NCBI GenBank assembly: GCA_016716885.1
Contig: JADJUV010000058.1
Location: 1-49,949, forward strand
Direction of reading: 5' to 3'
Origin: Candidatus Trichofilum aggregatum
GTDB taxonomy: Bacteria; Chloroflexota; Anaerolineae; Promineifilales; Promineifilaceae
DNA: 49,949 bases
The notes below the pieces were generated by a model, which was not told the DNA's origin, did not search any database, and was given only the letters and a program-made list of their open reading frames with translations. Made by a program: the position numbers and the translations under genes. Shown one piece after another: positions 25,760-34,311 of the stretch; position 1 is the stretch's first letter; the number at the start of each line of letters is the position of its first letter.

Positions 25760-26452
25760 ATGATGAACGATCAACAAGTGGCAACGATACAGACTGTTTT
25801 AGCGGCGCGGCCGCGACTTTATTTTCTCATCGGTGGTTCCTGCACCGGTAAAACCACGCTTTCCCAAGCCATTGCCGCCCAATTTGGCCTACCCATCATA
25901 GACATGGACGCCCACATCTACGGCGACTACCATGCCCGCTTCACCGCTGAACAGCATCCGACTAATTACAACTGGGCCACCGCCGAAAATGGTCTGGCCT
26001 GGCTCCTGGCGAAAACCTGGACAGAGTTTGATCGGTTCAATGCTGATAGTAATGCCGAATATCTGGCTTTGTTGGCCGAAGATTTAATGGCCCATGATCC
26101 GCAGAGGCCGATACTGGTAGATGGGGGGTTTAGCAAACCGGGGGTGTTGGCCCAGTTTGTGCCAGTCGCGCAAATAATTTGTCTGGCGTTACCGGATGGG
26201 GTTAGCGGCCGCATCTGGAACGAAGCCGAAGATCGCCGCCCCATGAAGGAGATGGTACAACAATTGCGTTATCCCGCCGATGCCTGGAACCGTTTTCTGG
26301 CCTTTGATGCCCAGATGAGCCAGACGATGGTAGCGGAAAGCAAAACCAATGGGATTCGCGTCATCGTCCGTGAGGCCAACAGCACGGTAGCAGAATTGGT
26401 GGCTCAAGTGGCGGGTTACTGGGGTTTAGATGGGTTCAATCTTGATATGTAG
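25760..26452 (+). CDS. P-loop NTPase, kinase-like
   Basis: A 230-residue soluble protein with an N-terminal Walker A, YFLIGGSCTGKTTLSQAIAA. IIDMDAHIYGDYH follows, reminiscent of the DxD of small-molecule kinases such as shikimate or gluconate kinase and AAA_33 proteins. A Walker B-like RPILVDGGFSKPG is near residue 120. A basic lid region around RIWNEAEDRRPMKEM could bind phosphates. The substrate cannot be named. Two adjacent ATGs (25760, 25763) are possible starts. It contains two GCGGCCGC copies and follows the transglutaminase gene after 42 bases, perhaps in one transcript. Confidence 0.7.
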   Translation: MMNDQQVATIQTVLAARPRLYFLIGGSCTGKTTLSQAIAAQFGLPIIDMDAHIYGDYHARFTAEQHPTNYNWATAENGLAWLLAKTWTEFDRFNADSNAEYLALLAEDLMAHDPQRPILVDGGFSKPGVLAQFVPVAQIICLALPDGVSGRIWNEAEDRRPMKEMVQQLRYPADAWNRFLAFDAQMSQTMVAESKTNGIRVIVREANSTVAELVAQVAGYWGLDGFNLDM

Positions 26453-26472
26453 TGGTCAAGAAAAAGTTTTTG

Positions 26473-26528
26473 TTCGTAGTGACCGCTTTAGCGGGCTAAC
26501 GTCAGCCCGCTAAAGCGGTCACTACGAA
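26473..26528. repeat. GTAGTGACCGCTTTAGCGGG hairpin family, copy 2
   Basis: This is the best-preserved copy: a 25-bp perfect stem (26473-26497 with 26504-26528) over a six-base AACGTC loop. It is directly followed by the MITE-like element at 26529, so the two repeat families are nested or abutting between two convergent genes. Confidence 0.8.
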
Positions 26529-26632
26529 CTCGACACTGGCGTTTTTTGTGCTGACCTCTGGAGACTAAGAGACTAAGAGACTAAGAGATTAAGAGATTTG
26601 CAGAGGTCGTCTAAATTTTCGCCAGAGTCGAA
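26529..26632 (+). mobile_element. MITE-like element with GAGACTAAGAGA words, copy 2
   Basis: The terminal inverted repeats are TCGACACTGGCG on the left and CGCCAGAGTCGA on the right (11 of 12 matching). Inside are GTTTTTTGTGCTGACCTCTG, then tandem GACTAAGA words, then AGAGGTCGTC and AAATTTTCG. The same order occurs inverted at 12144-12240 and shortened at 43443-43516. No coding capacity. Confidence 0.72.
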
Positions 26633-26649
26633 TACGAACGAAAATCCAA

Positions 26650-27417
26650 TTAGAGCCAGCTCAGGCTGACGGGGCAGTGGTCTGAACCAAGAACATCAGG
26701 GTGGATGGCCGCGGCCGCGATTCTCTCTTTTCCTTCTTCACTGACAAAAAAATAATCCAGTCGCCAACCCGTATTCCGTTGCCGCGCGCCACCAAACTGC
26801 GCCCACCAGGTATACGCTCCTGTCTTTTCTGGATACAGATGACGAAAGCTGTCCACATACCCCGCCCCCACCAATTCGTCCATCCAGGCGCACTCTTCCG
26901 GCAAAAAGCCAGTGTGTTTGCGGTTTGGTTGCGGCCGCGCCAGATCAATCGGCTTGTGAGAAGTGTTGACATCACCACAAAAAATGATCGTTTTGCCCTG
27001 CGCCCGCAACTGTTGGCATTTCTCCAGAAAGGCGGCGCAATAATCCATCTTAAAAGGAACCCGGCGCAAATCATGACCGCCATTGGGGAAATAAGCCGTG
27101 ATAAGAACGAAGTCCGGGTAATGGGCGATGAGTGTGCGTCCTTCCTTGTCAAACTCCGGGATGCCCAGCCCTGCCTGCACATCGAGTGGCTCTTGCCGCG
27201 TATACAGAGCCACGCCACTATACCCTTTGCGCTCACAGATGGCCCAATAGCTGTAATATCCTTCCGGCTGGCGTAAAGCTGGCGGCAGTTCATCCGGGTG
27301 GACGCGTGTCTCTTGCAACCCGAGGATGTCGGGCTGGGTTGTGTGAAACCAATCGAGAAAACCTTTTTTCGCGGCCGCGCGTAGGCCGTTTACGTTCCAA
27401 GAATAAAATGTCTGCAT
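26650..27417 (-). CDS. xth: Exodeoxyribonuclease III (AP endonuclease)
   Basis: A 255-residue Mg-dependent endonuclease/exonuclease/phosphatase-family DNA repair enzyme. It cuts at abasic sites and removes 3' blocking groups in base-excision repair. Catalytic motifs are intact: SWNVNGLRA, LQETRVHPDE (metal-binding Glu), YSGVALYTR, ITAYFPNGG, CGDVNTSH (Asp/Asn pair), GYVDSFRHLYPE, RLDYFFVS and GSDHCPVSLSW (catalytic Asp-His). Length matches ExoA/XthA. Its 3' end converges with the kinase-like gene across hairpin and MITE-like repeats. It has three GCGGCCGC copies. Stand-alone gene; constitutive expression is typical. Confidence 0.95.
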   Translation of the reverse strand: MQTFYSWNVNGLRAAAKKGFLDWFHTTQPDILGLQETRVHPDELPPALRQPEGYYSYWAICERKGYSGVALYTRQEPLDVQAGLGIPEFDKEGRTLIAHYPDFVLITAYFPNGGHDLRRVPFKMDYCAAFLEKCQQLRAQGKTIIFCGDVNTSHKPIDLARPQPNRKHTGFLPEECAWMDELVGAGYVDSFRHLYPEKTGAYTWWAQFGGARQRNTGWRLDYFFVSEEGKERIAAAAIHPDVLGSDHCPVSLSWL

Positions 27418-27449
27418 ATGTGTTTTTGCTCGTGTTCCTTCAGAAAATC

Positions 27450-27622
27450 CCCTAACCTGGACCAGCTAGAATCAAAAAGAAGGAACACAGAGAGGCACAG
27501 AGAAGGCACGGAGATACACAGAGCTTTAAAGAGTTCTCTGTGACCCTCTGTGATCCCTCTGTGAATCTCTGTGTAACCTCTTTCTTGCTAACGGGTTAAG
27601 AAGTTGACTCATAAGGTATTAA
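27450..27622 (+). repeat. Composite dispersed repeat, CACAGAG-word variant (copy C)
   Basis: The left end CCTAACCTGGA and right end AAGAAGTTGACTCATAAGG then TATTAA match the 141-bp repeats at 1288 and 33400. The inner hairpin, however, is built from CACAGAG and CTCTGTG words rather than CACAGAT. The right end overlaps the EamA permease gene on the minus strand and provides its last codons and TGA stop. Confidence 0.8.
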
Positions 27623-28559
27623 TGGGTGGGGGGCGCGGCCGCAAAATCTGCACCAGAATCACCCCCAACCCTACCAACACCAGCCCCGCAATCTGTCGCC
27701 CGGTCAGACTTTCACCCAAAAACACCCAGGCCAAAATCGCAATCTGGGGCAACATCAGGTTGTTAATCACGCTGGATTCTACAGCCGTCAACGTTTGCAG
27801 GGTACGATTCCACAAGGTATAAGCAAAGGCAGAATTGACGACCGCCAGCCAGCTAATAATCACCCACTGTTGCAACTTGAGTGTGCCAAAACCCTGGGTT
27901 GTACCGCCTACGACCAATAACAGCCCCGCCCCAATACCCATACTGACAAATGTTACCAACAAGGGCGGCAGGTGCGCCTTCCGGTTGGTCTCCCGCCCCA
28001 GTATCGAACCTGTCGCATTCGCCACTACACCTAATATCGCTACCGTTAACCCCAACCAGACCCCTGGCGGCAAATCCAGGGGTAAAAAGTAGACCGCCAC
28101 ACCCACTGTGGATAATCCCATCGCTAACCACTGTATCCAGGTTGGTTTCTCTTGCCCTTTGATGGCATTGATTACCCCAACAACCAGTGAGGTGAGATTG
28201 AGTAGCAAGGTAACAGTAGCCGCCGGGAGCAGAGACAGGCTAACGAACTGCGATCCCTGAGTCAGAGCATAAGACACAAACCCTAATAAAATCAACTGTC
28301 CCCAGGTCGCACGAGGCAAATGGCGCAACGTTGCCCGGTGCTGCCGGTTGGATAAAACCAGAGGGATTAGACACAAAAAAGCCAGGGTGTAACGCAACCC
28401 GGCAAAGGTCAGGGCTGGCAAATTAACCTGCAAACCAATCTTGATGAGCACCCATGAGGTTGACCACAAAAATGTGACCAATATCGCCTGCAAAATGGCG
28501 CTTATGTGGGTTCGCTGGCTGATAGGGTGAGGCGTGAATGTAGATAATGTTGGGCGCAT
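27609..28559 (-). CDS. EamA/DMT family permease
   Basis: A 316-residue transporter of the drug/metabolite superfamily with ten predicted helices arranged as two EamA repeats (PF00892). The first starts near AILQAILVTFLWSTSWVLIK with LTFAGLRYTLAFL, the second near GVWLGLTVAILGVVANATGS. The end carries the typical LMLPQIAILAWVFLGESLTG motif. Substrate unknown; amino acids or metabolites are common. The final residues (PPPINTL) and the TGA come from the end of a dispersed repeat, so the native C-terminus may have been altered by insertion. It lies 191 bases upstream of xth on the same strand, with a repeat between. Confidence 0.87.
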   Translation of the reverse strand: MRPTLSTFTPHPISQRTHISAILQAILVTFLWSTSWVLIKIGLQVNLPALTFAGLRYTLAFLCLIPLVLSNRQHRATLRHLPRATWGQLILLGFVSYALTQGSQFVSLSLLPAATVTLLLNLTSLVVGVINAIKGQEKPTWIQWLAMGLSTVGVAVYFLPLDLPPGVWLGLTVAILGVVANATGSILGRETNRKAHLPPLLVTFVSMGIGAGLLLVVGGTTQGFGTLKLQQWVIISWLAVVNSAFAYTLWNRTLQTLTAVESSVINNLMLPQIAILAWVFLGESLTGRQIAGLVLVGLGVILVQILRPRPPPINTL

Positions 28560-28671
28560 TTATGGGATTATCCTCCATAATAATCGAGTGACCAGGGCTA
28601 GCTCGTAGGGCGATTGCCTACCCGGGTTTACCCCACCCCCAGGGGCGGGAAAGGTTACAAAGGGCCGTTTT

Positions 28672-28698
28672 CGCAGGCGTTCGCCCGCGAAAACGGCT
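28672..28698. repeat. Dispersed hairpin with G-rich flanks, copy 3
   Basis: GGCCGTTTTCGCAGGCG pairs with CGCCCGCGAAAACGGC, and GGGGAGTTAGGGGATGGG follows. It also shares CCACCCCCAGGGGCGGG with the flank of the 7508 copy. It sits between the EamA gene start and the 3' end of the hybrid kinase gene. A GTAGGGCGATTGCCTACCC palindrome lies just before it. Confidence 0.65.
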
Positions 28699-28761
28699 CA
28701 AATTTGGGGAGTTAGGGGATGGGTTTGTTTTTGGAGAGTAGATAACCCGGACTAACGCGCT

Positions 28762-31725
28762 CTACATAGCGTCCAGGTGCGCCATCGGTTTTGAGGCCGA
28801 TCTTGGTTCTTCAATTCTTTGGGTTAAGAGTTTCAAGCTCAATGGTTTTGTCAGGTATTCATTGGCCCCCGCTTCCAGACAACGCTCGCGATCACCTGGC
28901 ATTGCCAAAGCTGTGAGCGCAATAATCGGCACGGTAACAAACGCTGGCATAGCTCGCAAACGGGCTATCGCTTCCAGGCCATCCATGTCGGGCATTTGGA
29001 TATCCATCAAAATCATCTGCGGCCGATAAATCCGGGCCTGTTCCAGGGCTTCAAAACCATTCAACGCCGTAATCACTTTATGCCCTTTGTTTATCAGATA
29101 ATCCCGAGTAACCAATCGGTTGATCTCATTGTCTTCAACGAGCAGTATCGTTAGTGCTGGGAGTTTATCTATTTCTGGTGGCCCAGGTTCTTGTGCTTGG
29201 GGTTCTGGCTTGGGGCAGTGCCTGGGGCATGGGGTGGATGGGAATGGTGAAGGAGAAGCGACTGCCTTTGCCCAATTCACTTTCTACTGTGACGCGGCCG
29301 CCATGTAGCTCAGCTAACCGCCGAACCAGGGCTAACCCCAGGCCCGTGCCCGAATATTGCCGCGAAAGCGAACTATCTAACTGGACGAACGGCTCGAACA
29401 ATTCGTGCAGTTTATGGGACGGAATGCCGATGCCCGTGTCCCAAACGGTAAAACGCATGGTCTCAGGCTCCGGTTGAGTCACCTCTAGCCCGATTACACC
29501 CCGTTCGGGAGTAAATTTATCAGCATTACCAAGGAGATTAACTAATATTTGTTTCAAACGGCGTTCGTCCACATAGATGATGGGGGTTTCATGCATAAAC
29601 GAGGTGGAAATACGCAATCGTTTGATGATAGCCTGCTGTTTGATCATGCTTAATGAGGCCTGGCAGCATGTTTCCACGACGGTTGGTTCGGGTTGGAGTT
29701 CAAACTTGCCCGCTTCGATTTTGGAGAGGTCTAAAATATCGTTGATGAGTTCTAATAGATGGTAACCACTTTCGGATATGAGGTGCAAGATTTCCCTCTG
29801 GCGTGGCTCTAACGTGCCGTAGGTGCCATCTTCTAGCGATTCACTAAAGCTGAGAACGGCATTGAGGGGTACGCAATTCATGGCTCATGCTGGCCAGAAA
29901 TTCGTCTTTGAGACGAGCTGCCTGGGCCAGGGCAATATTCGCGGCTCGCAGTTCAGCTTCTGCTTGTTTGTGCTCGGTCATATCGAAGATCATGGTGCGG
30001 CTCATGAGGTATTGCCCTTGAGCATCATAAATGGCGGTTGCGTTGATCGAAACGGGCAGGATTGTGCCGTCTTTGCGCATAAAATCTAATTCGAGATCGC
30101 TTATGATGCCTTCGTTTTTAAAGCGGTCAAACGTGGCCGTGAAGATGGCCTGGCTTTCAGGGGTTAGAATCTGGCGAATATTCATGCGACCAATCATTTC
30201 TTCACGCGTGTAACCCAGCCAGGTTAATTCGGTCTGGTTGACCAGAATAAAAAGCCCGGTGCCGTCGAGGGAATGGTAACCGGCGGGTGCGTTGTCGTAG
30301 AGGTCTTGGACTTCGGCGGTGCGCTCTTGGACGCGACGTTCGAGGGTGTGGTTTAGCTCTTGCAGTTCATCTTGGATGAGTTTTAACTCGGTGATGTCGC
30401 TGGAGTAGAGGAGAGCATGACGAACGCGGCCGCGTTCATCATGAATGGGCTGAATCGTATTCTGATACCAACGCCGCTGCCCCCCAATCGTTAACTCACT
30501 TTGACCGGAATAAGGTTGATCCGTGGCTATAACCCTCTGAATACGCTCTAATTGTTGCTGGGCATCCTGTTCCGAAAACAATTCAAGCACGGTCTTGCTA
30601 ATGAACTGATCCGGTATACCGCCTAATTGCCGGGCTACAACTTCATTCATATACAAAAAACGGCCTTCTGCATCAACCGTGGCTGATACTATCTAGCGAT
30701 TCCAACAGACCACGATAGTGTTCCTGGCTGGCGTACAACGCTTCCTCAGCCTTTTTACGTTCGGTGATGTCTGTCGAAAGGATAAAGATGCCCTGAGGCG
30801 CTGGCTGAATGCTTAACTCAAACCAGCCAGAACTACCATCCGGATACACAAATTGGTTTTCTATGCGTTTAGGGGTCCGTTTTTCCATACACTGCCGCAG
30901 GAAGCCAAACATCTCACTATTTTCGATGCCCGGATACATCTCCATCATGGTATGGTTAAGCAACTCCTCAGCTTTATAGCGCCCCTGGTTGGCTACCGTC
31001 TCGTTGACATACACATAACGCCAATCGAAATCAACAATCTGACAACCTTCCATCATGGTGTTGAGAATATGATGATAACGGGCCTCACTTTCACGAAGGG
31101 CGGTTTCGGTTTTTTCTCGTTCGGTGATGTCGGTAAGGGTGGTATATACCTGGAAGGGTTGGGATTCGCCAGGGTGAAACTCGGGGACTGCATTGATGAC
31201 TACCCAGCGGTAGGTTTGTTGTTGGGGATGGTAAAGCCCCATGAAGACATCGTTGACCGGTTGGCCGGTGCGTAAGGCGACCAGACCCGGGTGTTGGTCG
31301 GGGGGAAAGGGGGAGCCGTCTTTGTAGATGGCGCGTTGGTAAGGGTCAATCGTACCGCGGCCGCGCATCTCCCCCAATGTCAGACCCAAAATCTGCCTGG
31401 CCGAGGCGTTTACCAGGGTAATCGCCCCCTTGGCATCCTGGTAGACCACCCCCTGGGTCATCGTATCAAACAACGTACGGAACCGGCTCAGGTTGGCTTC
31501 CATACGGATGGCCTGCCGCCGAACCAACACATAAAGCATTGAGCCGGTTATGGCGATAAAAACCAGACCCTTGTATACGCTCAATGTCGTTATCTTATTG
31601 GCGTCTTGGATGAAGAAATTGAGAATGGAGTCGGAGAATAATATCCAGAGAGTGCTGACAATCACATAGGGCAAGACAACCTGGAAGAAGCCGTGGGAGC
31701 GTGTGTTGGGAGAGGGGTGGTTCAT
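28762..31725 (-). CDS. Hybrid sensor histidine kinase with PAS domains and receiver (three frameshifts)
   Basis: One membrane sensor of about 985 residues, read in four frame segments: 31725 to about 30690, about 30690 to 29870, 29870 to about 29230, and about 29230 to 28762. Order: two transmembrane helices (about residues 15-35 and 50-65), four PAS/PAC domains each ending in a DITE-type linker, a coiled coil (LNHTLERRVQERTAEVQDL), HisKA with the phospho-acceptor in SMSHELRTPLNAV, HATPase with NLLGNADKF, DTGIGIPSH and GTGLGLALV, then a receiver domain with VEDNEIN and LMDIQMPDMDG. All catalytic motifs survive, so the breaks look like sequencing errors. Its output partner and signal are not apparent. 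Confidence 0.88.
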
Positions 31726-31866
31726 AATTTGTGTGTGGAATATGGCCTTGAGAGGCTGCTTAGTGAGTATCTAAGAATAACTTCCCGATTTAGATCGGAC
31801 AGGTTTTTGGAAATCTGTCAGCCTGGGCAGAATAAACTCGCGGAAGGCCCGGTTGTGGCAATGGAC
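31726..31866. other. Short intergenic region with GACAGGTTT hairpin
   Basis: AGATCGGACAGGTTTTTGG followed by AAATCTGTCAGCCT forms a hairpin near 31792-31825. It resembles the better-preserved GACCTGACAGGTTT palindrome at 47614-47647. Nothing else is recognised. Confidence 0.5.
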
Positions 31867-33045
31867 TCATCCGGTAGCAAACATCGCCCGTTCAAAAACG
31901 GGTTCCCATGCTTCCCCCAGCATCAATTGGGCCGCCAGATGACCTAATGTGTCAGCGCATTTGGCCGAGGTGCCATTGCCGCCCGTCGCCACAAAAACCC
32001 GCTCAGTCAGTTGATCGATATAGGGTTTGCCGTGCGGCGTGTAGGTGACGAGACATCGTTTGGTGAACCAGGTTGGTGCCCGCAACCCGGGAATGATGGC
32101 TTCTAAAGCCGCCTGTAATTCCGCCTTGTGCACATCACCATCCCCATAAATCATCCACTCCCGCATAGCGTCTAGACCCGTTAGGCTCTGGTCAGCGGCG
32201 GTGTCACAGCCCATCTTCAGGTAAAAATGACCGTCCGGGTAACGGATAGGCGGCAGAAGATAGATGTCGCGCAGCACAGATGAATCTATCTCGTAGATGA
32301 CGGCGGGCATATCACCGAGCCGGGCCGCCTCTTCAGGAGCAACCTGAGCCATGATGATGGTTTCGCTTTTGATGCGTAGATTAAGCGGCCGCGGCAAAAT
32401 CTCGTAACAGTTGGCAAACGCGCCGGTCGCCACCAGCACTCGCTCTGCCTGGTAACTATCCCCTCTTTGGGTGGTGACGGTCACATGGGACGCAGATTGG
32501 GTCAGGCTGAGCACTTCGTCGTTGCGGATGGTGGTTCCGTTTTGCCGGGCTACGTGCAGTTGGGCACGGATCATGGTGCGGGGGTTGATGTAGCCCGCGG
32601 GAGCCATTTCGTAGTTGCCCTGATAGCCATCGGGGAAGGCCAGAAAGGGGAAATTGTGCTGAATCGCGGCCGCGTCATCCAACACGGCATAGTTCACCGC
32701 CAGCAACTGGGCGATGGTATCGCGGCCGCGCAAGTAACGGCTGTCCTCTAGGGTATGTGCCACTGTCAGGCAACCCACTGGCTGATGAAACCGTAAGCCG
32801 CTGGCCTCTTCCAATACCCGGTATTGCTGGATGGCCCGGTCTGCCAGGTGCGCCCACACCTCATCCCGCGCCAGCCGCCGGGTGATGCGTCCCTCGTCGT
32901 AGTGACTGCTAAACACACCCCCGTGCGTGGCATAATTCGTCGGTTCGTCTGGCCCGATGAGGAGAACGTGGGGGGAGTGGGTGGAGAGGTAGCGCGCGGC
33001 CGCGCTGCCCATCAGCCCTTTACCAATGACAAGGTAATCAAACAT
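31867..33045 (-). CDS. FAD-dependent oxidoreductase (DAO / sarcosine-oxidase-like)
   Basis: A 392-residue flavoprotein of the D-amino-acid oxidase superfamily (PF01266). The N-terminus MFDYLVIGKGLMGSAAARYL is a dinucleotide-binding beta-alpha-beta motif. GRITRRLARDEVW and YNYE-like MAPAGYINPRTMIRAQ segments match monomeric sarcosine oxidase and N-methyl amino-acid oxidases. RVLVATGAFAN lies mid-protein, and the C-terminal FVATGGNGTSAKCADTLGHL closes the FAD site. The Cys in SAKCADTLG could be the covalent flavin position used by sarcosine oxidases, which is an inference. An upstream TTG extends the frame to 33063, but MFDYLVIG at 33045 fits the family. It has four GCGGCCGC copies. Confidence 0.83.
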   Translation of the reverse strand: MFDYLVIGKGLMGSAAARYLSTHSPHVLLIGPDEPTNYATHGGVFSSHYDEGRITRRLARDEVWAHLADRAIQQYRVLEEASGLRFHQPVGCLTVAHTLEDSRYLRGRDTIAQLLAVNYAVLDDAAAIQHNFPFLAFPDGYQGNYEMAPAGYINPRTMIRAQLHVARQNGTTIRNDEVLSLTQSASHVTVTTQRGDSYQAERVLVATGAFANCYEILPRPLNLRIKSETIIMAQVAPEEAARLGDMPAVIYEIDSSVLRDIYLLPPIRYPDGHFYLKMGCDTAADQSLTGLDAMREWMIYGDGDVHKAELQAALEAIIPGLRAPTWFTKRCLVTYTPHGKPYIDQLTERVFVATGGNGTSAKCADTLGHLAAQLMLGEAWEPVFERAMFATG

Positions 33046-33067
33046 AAGTATCGTTTTCCCCAAAAAG

Positions 33068-33126
33068 TTTTCGTTTGTGGTGACCGCTTGGGCGCCAGCC
33101 CGCTAAAGCGGTCACCACAAACGAAA
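33068..33126. repeat. GTAGTGACCGCTTTAGCGGG hairpin family, diverged copy 3
   Basis: TTTTCGTTTGTGGTGACCGC pairs with the complementary GCGGTCACCACAAACGAAAA. Relative to the 26473 copy the arms are extended outward, and the centre is shortened (GGGCGCC). Confidence 0.7.
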
Positions 33127-33193
33127 AGCCCCGATGAATATCTGCAAATAGCTATACAGGTTCTTTGGCTGTGACAATCACCGGAACGGCTTG

Positions 33194-33236
33194 CCTCACC
33201 CTAACCCTCTCCCCCCAGGGAGAGGGTTAGGTGAGG
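33194..33236. repeat. CCTCACCCTAACCCTCTCCC palindrome
   Basis: CTCACCCTAACCCTCTCCC pairs with GGGAGAGGGTTAGGTGAGG over a short C-rich loop. Palindromes of this wording are found dispersed in many bacterial genomes. It has no T-run on either side. Confidence 0.7.
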
Positions 33237-33306
33237 GACCCACCAGTTACAAATTTGCTAAGATGTGACGATTATACCTGTGTTCTGACTGATGCTGGCG
33301 ATCAAA

Positions 33307-33340
33307 AAAACACGGCTGAGATTCACCTCAACCGTGTTTT
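33307..33340. terminator. Bidirectional intrinsic terminator
   Basis: AAAACACGGCTGAG (33307-33320) pairs with CTCAACCGTGTTTT (33327-33340) with one mismatch, flanked by A- and T-runs. It would end transcription from either side. The natural client is the ParB-like gene on the minus strand (stop at 33553), from which it is now separated by the 141-bp repeat. Confidence 0.7.
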
Positions 33341-33399
33341 TATAGCATTTGGGGAACCGGCTAAAGCCTCGATTCCGATGTCCACTCAATCTCCCAATC

Positions 33400-33540
33400 T
33401 CCTAACCTGGATAAACCAGAAAAGACTTATCCACAGATTTCGCAGATGAACACAGATTTGTCTTTTCATCTGTGAAAATCTGTGCCATCTGTGGTTCATT
33501 TCTTGTTATCTGTACAAGAAGTTGACTCGTAAGGTACTAA
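33400..33540 (+). repeat. 141-bp dispersed repeat with CACAGAT word hairpin, copy B
   Basis: It is identical over 141 bp to 1288-1428, 32 kb away. It is flanked on both sides by TCTCAATCTC-type words (33385-33400 and 33541-33560), as if inserted into a pre-existing word repeat. The right flank supplies the TGA stop of the ParB-like gene. Confidence 0.9.
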
Positions 33541-33552
33541 TCTCTCAATCTC

Positions 33553-34044
33553 TCAGTCTCCCACTTCCTCCCACACACTCACCTGAGCATCCACCTCAGC
33601 CTGACCCAGCAGGTGGGCGACGGAGAGCCGGTGATGGCCGTCGCGCACGAAGTAGCGGCTACCGACCTGGACCAGTTGTACCGGGGGCATAACGATACCG
33701 GCTTGCATCGCGGCCGCGACCCCTACCCAGCGCGCCTGATCAGAATGGTGCAAAGGGCGGAACCGGCTATCAAAATCACCCGTGCGCCCTTCACTCCCGC
33801 GAATGTGCGCCAGCATAACCGTCTGCAACCCGGCGTAACGACCATTGGTGTTCTTATGTCCGGCTAGCGCTTCAAGCTGGTTGCTCCGACCCGTCAGGCG
33901 TGACCAGAAGCGTCCTAGTTGCCCTTGCACATAGACTCGCCAAAACTGTTTGTTGGCCTGTTGCCGCGCCTGGGCCTGTTCGTCAACCCGGCCTAACCCT
34001 TTATCGGACATGGTCTGTAACATCAGTGTTGATTGATCGAACAT
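33553..34044 (-). CDS. ParB/sulfiredoxin-fold-like protein
   Basis: A 163-residue soluble protein. The C-terminal part VQLVQVGSRYFVRDGHHRLSVAHLLGQ resembles the ParB/Srx nuclease-like core, where DGHHR is the nucleotide-binding loop. The N-terminal 90 residues are basic and Gln-rich. Similar small proteins occur in Chloroflexota and Actinobacteria without assigned role. Sequence supports a nucleotide-binding fold only. GGAGG lies nine bases before the ATG. The last codons and TGA fall in a GAGACTGAGAG word repeat. It carries one GCGGCCGC. Confidence 0.65.
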   Translation of the reverse strand: MFDQSTLMLQTMSDKGLGRVDEQAQARQQANKQFWRVYVQGQLGRFWSRLTGRSNQLEALAGHKNTNGRYAGLQTVMLAHIRGSEGRTGDFDSRFRPLHHSDQARWVGVAAAMQAGIVMPPVQLVQVGSRYFVRDGHHRLSVAHLLGQAEVDAQVSVWEEVGD

Positions 34045-34311
34045 GATAACGCCTCCGTGACCTGTAATCTGCCTGTAGGTTACGCTGGGGGCGTTTCTCG
34101 TTTGTGTGCCGAAGCGTTGCGGCCGCGTTTCGGTTTCCGTTTCGGGGAGAAGCGGGTCGCCAGCCAGTCAGCGGGTCAGCCCGGCCTGCTCGGGCGGTCC
34201 CCGGCTTTTCGAAGCTATGGTCAGCGAGTCGCCAGCTTTCGCTCCCGCTGACCTGCTGCTGACGGCTGATGCTGACCTCTGGAGTTATAATCAGTGGCTG
34301 GAGGCGGAACA
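34045..34311. other. Divergent intergenic region
   Basis: It separates the ParB-like gene from the BTAD regulator and presumably holds both promoters. It contains one of the few intergenic GCGGCCGC copies (34119), and GCTGACCTCTGGAG near 34271 resembles part of the MITE-like element. Reading frames across it show nothing recognisable. Confidence 0.45.

Noticed and set aside
26661..27293. A 210-codon minus-strand frame overlapping exodeoxyribonuclease III
   Set aside because: It is an alternative frame of the xth gene, whose own frame shows all catalytic motifs.
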